Shown here: positions 61,789-64,000 of the stretch, piece by piece
Layout of the letters: the number at the start of each line of letters is the position of its first letter
Numbering within the stretch: position 1 is the stretch's first letter
Source of the DNA: Actinophytocola sp044466355
GTDB lineage: Bacteria > Actinomycetota > Actinomycetes > Mycobacteriales > Pseudonocardiaceae
Reading direction: 5' to 3'
Length of the DNA stretch: 64,000 nucleotides
NCBI RefSeq assembly: GCF_044466355.1
Contig: NZ_JBITMQ010000001.1
Span: 186,001-250,000, forward strand
The notes under the pieces: generated by a model
Database searches by the model: none
Told to the model about the DNA's origin: nothing
Seen by the model: the letters and a program-made list of their open reading frames with translations, nothing else
Made by a program: the position numbers and the translations under genes

Positions 61789-61801
61789 GGCACTCAGTGC
61801 C
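61789..61801. promoter_or_regulatory. Second copy of the TetR operator core
   Basis: GGCACT-C-AGTGCC repeats the core of the 61011 palindrome, just after the TetR stop and across the stop codon of the convergent monooxygenase gene. Confidence 0.55.
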
Positions 61802-62996
61802 ACACAGCCCCGCTCGAAGGAGGCGCGTCGGCGCGGTACTCGTGGATCCACCGGATTCGGTGCGGCACGTTCGCGAGGTCCTCGTCGCGTCGGGGCACGG
61901 CCTCTCCGGTGAGTTTCATCAGCTTGCCCGCCATGCGCGAGTAGTGCTGCACCCTGCGCGTGCGGTGCCTGCGCGACCGCTCGTAGGTCTCGAACGCGTG
62001 CCGGTGGCCTCCCGGACCGGCTTCGGCCAGCAGGTGGCCCAGCGTGTAGGCGTCCTCGATGGCCTGGCCCGCGCCCTGACCCTGGTGTGGCAGCGGTGCG
62101 TGTGCGGCGTCGCCCGCCAGGGCGACCCGGTCACTGCTCCACCGGCGCAGCCGCGGCAGTTCCTGCAACGCCCAGAAACGCATGTCGCCCTCGATGTTGC
62201 GGATGAGCTCGAGCACGCTGTCCGCCCACCCGGCGGCGGAGAAGATCGCGAGGGCTTCGGCGCTGGTGGCGGGCACCCGGTTCGTCGACCGCGTCCATGC
62301 GGGCAGGGTCTCGGGCACGAACACGGCCAGCAGGTTGATCAGCTGTCCGTCGTCCACGCCGTAGTAGACGGTGTGGGTCCGCGGACCGCACCAGACGTGC
62401 AGCGACGTCGGGTTGGGCAGCTCGGGCGAGGCGTCCACCGGGATGACGCCGCGGAACCCGATCTCACCGGAACAGACCGGCGACACGTCCCCGGCGACGT
62501 GACGGCGCACCACGGAGTGCACGCCGTCCACGCCGACGACGACCCTGGCCACGACGTCCGGCCGGTCGGCGAACCGCAGGCGTACCCCGTCGGGTTCCTC
62601 GACGAGCCCGGTCACCTGGTGGCCCAGGTGGAGGTGCTCCTTCGGCACCTCGTCGGCGAGCATGCGCTGCAGGGTGCCCCGGTGCATGGTGACGTACGGC
62701 GCGCCCATGCGATCCCGGTACCAGCTCCCGATCTCGTGCGACCGGATCAGGGCACCGTCGTGCCAGCGGCGGAACTCCAGGCGGGGTGGGATGTTGCCGG
62801 CGTGCTCCAGTTCGACGCCGAGGTCCCGCAGCAGGCGGGCGCCGTTCGCCGCGATCGCGACGCCTGCCCCGATCTCGCGCAGTTCGGTCGTCTGCTCGAA
62901 GACCGCCACCGGAACGGACCGGCGCAGCAGGCTGATCGCCAGGGTCAACCCGCCCAGCCCGCCCCCGACGATCGCGACGTCCACGTCATGGTGCAT
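61794..62996 (-). CDS. FAD-dependent monooxygenase (aromatic hydroxylase-like)
   Basis: A 400-residue group A flavoprotein monooxygenase. The FAD Rossmann motif DVAIVGGGLGGLTLAISLL starts near residue 5; DGVHSVVRRHV and ALAGDAAHAPLPHQGQGAGQ are the DG and GD motifs contacting FAD and NADPH. Closest in style to salicylate hydroxylase and related enzymes. ATG at 62996 is eight bases after a G run; GTG 63005 would add three residues. It meets the TetR gene tail to tail and may be controlled by it indirectly. Substrate not deducible. Confidence 0.93.
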   Translation of the reverse strand: MHHDVDVAIVGGGLGGLTLAISLLRRSVPVAVFEQTTELREIGAGVAIAANGARLLRDLGVELEHAGNIPPRLEFRRWHDGALIRSHEIGSWYRDRMGAPYVTMHRGTLQRMLADEVPKEHLHLGHQVTGLVEEPDGVRLRFADRPDVVARVVVGVDGVHSVVRRHVAGDVSPVCSGEIGFRGVIPVDASPELPNPTSLHVWCGPRTHTVYYGVDDGQLINLLAVFVPETLPAWTRSTNRVPATSAEALAIFSAAGWADSVLELIRNIEGDMRFWALQELPRLRRWSSDRVALAGDAAHAPLPHQGQGAGQAIEDAYTLGHLLAEAGPGGHRHAFETYERSRRHRTRRVQHYSRMAGKLMKLTGEAVPRRDEDLANVPHRIRWIHEYRADAPPSSGAVWH

Positions 62997-63066
62997 CGCA
63001 CACACCCCCCGGCGTCAGGCTACCCGGGCGGAGCGTGAGGCGCGGGGAAATGGCTTTCCCGCCGGT

Positions 63067-63759
63067 TCACGACCCGGGGTCGCGCTCCAGGCGGACGCAG
63101 CAGTGTCCGGGTTCGGGTGCGAGGCGGGCGGTGAGGCCGGTGGTCGCGAGACCGTCGAGGATGCCGTCGACAAGGCACAGGTTCATCCCGCACACGAGGT
63201 CGGTGTGCCGTTGGGCGAGGCTGTGGAAGGGGCAGTTGACGAGCACCACGGCGTCGTCGGCGTCGTCGGTGTCGTCGGCGGGCCGGGGTTCGAAGCCGAA
63301 GTCGCGCAACGTGTCCATGGCGTCGTCGGTGCGGGACGTCTGGCCGATCTCCTTGCCGAGCTCGTGGGCGCGCCTGCGGAGGACGGCGCTCGGGGGTTCC
63401 CCGGTGGTCTCCGCTTCGTGGAAGGAGTCGGCCATCAGGCGGGCGGCGAGTTCGTAGCGCCGTTCGGGCAGGGAGACGGTGATGTGGTCGGGGGAGCGGC
63501 GGTACAGCTTGGACGGCCGTCCCGCGCCGGGGCCGCTGCGTCCGGTGCGGCGTTGGTAGACGACCTCCAGCAGCCCCTCGGCCGCGAGCTTGTCGAGGTG
63601 GAACGCGACCGTGTTCCTCGGCGCCGACACCGCGTCGGCGGCCTCGTCCCTGCTCACGGGCGCGGCCTGGCGTGCCACGAACTCGTACAGCCGCCTGCGC
63701 GTCGGCTCGTCGAGCGCGGCGATGGCCGAGATGTGCGATGACCGGGTCTCGTCGACCAT
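63067..63759 (-). CDS. HTH regulator with C-terminal cysteines (SufR-like)
   Basis: A 230-residue regulator. The winged helix is at 10-70 (LDEPTRRRLYEFVARQAAPV; APRNTVAFHLDKLAAEGLL). A C-terminal half carries C176 (NCPFH), C190, C195 (GMNLC) and C220-C221, the spacing seen in SufR-type regulators that bind an iron-sulfur cluster. It diverges from an FAD reductase gene, with CTAAAACC repeated 20 bp apart between them. Likely senses iron-sulfur or redox state; a metal site other than a cluster is possible. Confidence 0.82.
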   Translation of the reverse strand: MVDETRSSHISAIAALDEPTRRRLYEFVARQAAPVSRDEAADAVSAPRNTVAFHLDKLAAEGLLEVVYQRRTGRSGPGAGRPSKLYRRSPDHITVSLPERRYELAARLMADSFHEAETTGEPPSAVLRRRAHELGKEIGQTSRTDDAMDTLRDFGFEPRPADDTDDADDAVVLVNCPFHSLAQRHTDLVCGMNLCLVDGILDGLATTGLTARLAPEPGHCCVRLERDPGS

Positions 63760-63760
63760 T

Positions 63761-63788
63761 CTAAAACCTACTTCTGTTGACTAAAACC
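63761..63788. promoter_or_regulatory. Direct repeat between HTH regulator and reductase
   Basis: CTAAAACC at 63761-63768 and 63781-63788, two helical turns apart, in an AT-rich 77-bp intergenic stretch. It sits directly at the regulator's start, as an autoregulatory operator would. Confidence 0.45.
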
Positions 63789-63836
63789 GTCCGGCTCTTC
63801 TAAGGTTAGCCGTAGTTGTCTATAGAGGGAGAAGGC

Positions 63837-64000
63837 ATGGACGGCAACGGATTCGTGATCGTCGGTGCCGGTCTCGCCGGCGCGAAGGCGGCACAGACGC
63901 TGCGGGAGGAAGGGTTCGACGGGCGGGTGGTACTCGTCGGCGACGAGGCCGAGCGCCCCTGCGAACGGCCACCCCTGTCGAAGGGTTACCTGCTCGGCGA
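63837..64000 (+). CDS. FAD-dependent ferredoxin reductase-like protein, 5' part
   Basis: The first 54 codons begin with an FAD-binding Rossmann motif (FVIVGAGLAGAKAAQTLREE), a second strand GRVVLVGDEAE and RPPLSKGYLLGE, the typical opening of rhodocoxin/putidaredoxin-reductase-type flavoproteins. ATG at 63837 follows AGGGAGAAGG. The gene continues outside the window. It is divergent from the SufR-like regulator, which probably controls it. Its ferredoxin and oxygenase partner are not visible. Confidence 0.88.
   Translation, partial: MDGNGFVIVGAGLAGAKAAQTLREEGFDGRVVLVGDEAERPCERPPLSKGYLLG

Noticed and set aside
1..64000. CRISPR array, insertion sequence, tRNA, integrase or att site
   Set aside because: No regularly spaced repeats, transposase or integrase motifs, or tRNA-like cloverleaf were seen.

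Overview
The window is very GC-rich (roughly 70-73% by eye) with strongly G/C-biased third codon positions, frequent GTG starts, stop/start overlaps of the ATGA/GTGA type, and regulator families (TetR, MocR, AfsR-like NB-ARC, anti-sigma ATPases) typical of antibiotic-producing Actinomycetota. A Pseudonocardiaceae-type actinomycete is the best guess; this is inference from gene content and style, not from a marker gene. No rRNA, tRNA, insertion sequence, CRISPR array or prophage was seen.

1-19.5 kb: the 3' end of a non-ribosomal peptide synthetase (partial A-T, five C-A-T modules, terminal thioesterase), followed by a SnoaL-like protein, a branched-chain aminotransferase and a TetR regulator. 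The six adenylation domains alternate between two pocket types, predicting an alternating X-Y-X-Y-X-Y backbone. 19.5-22 kb (minus strand): a molybdopterin oxidoreductase / FAD-NAD reductase / DUF6510 operon ending in a frameshifted DUF5709 gene and a decayed GAF/TetR fragment. 22-23 kb: a divergent MDR reductase.

23.0-26.6 kb: the most interesting locus. A 52-residue, six-cysteine peptide gene is followed by a strong stem-loop and then four overlapping genes: MauE-like redox membrane protein, membrane-anchored thioredoxin-like protein, ABC exporter and small S26 signal peptidase. It looks like a complete make-oxidise-export-cleave system for a disulfide-rich secreted peptide, with no lanthionine, YcaO or radical-SAM enzyme nearby.

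26.8-34 kb: secreted and cell-wall proteins (anchored protein, Tat-exported M23 peptidase, S1 protease) and two regulator-controlled units (TetR/epimerase, MFS/AraC). 34.1-39.0 kb: a cNMP-binding regulator, MazG-like protein and glycosyltransferase convergent with a cyclase-NB-ARC-TPR protein. 39.2-43.2 kb: a MocR regulator and a peroxide-stress group (AhpD-like, a MarR with four C-terminal cysteines, a catalase lacking the proximal-haem-ligand segment), sharing TCCTAGGA-like palindromes. 43.4-47.1 kb: a small membrane protein coupled to a TPR-CHAT protease gene split by one in-frame TGA.

47-50 kb: GNAT, an unrecognised 443-residue protein, and three small genes behind tandem RNA hairpins. 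50.2-54.6 kb: a TetR-flanked acyl-CoA synthetase / saccharopine-dehydrogenase-like / SDR operon. 54.7-60.3 kb: RibD-like reductase, K+ channel, paired HATPase proteins, a DUF6461 protein and two broken membrane-protein genes. 60.5-64 kb: an unrecognised protein, TetR with a perfect 21-bp palindrome, FAD monooxygenase, a cysteine-containing HTH regulator and the start of an FAD reductase.

Several genes carry single-base indels or a nonsense codon, some in G/C runs, so sequencing error and true decay both need considering.
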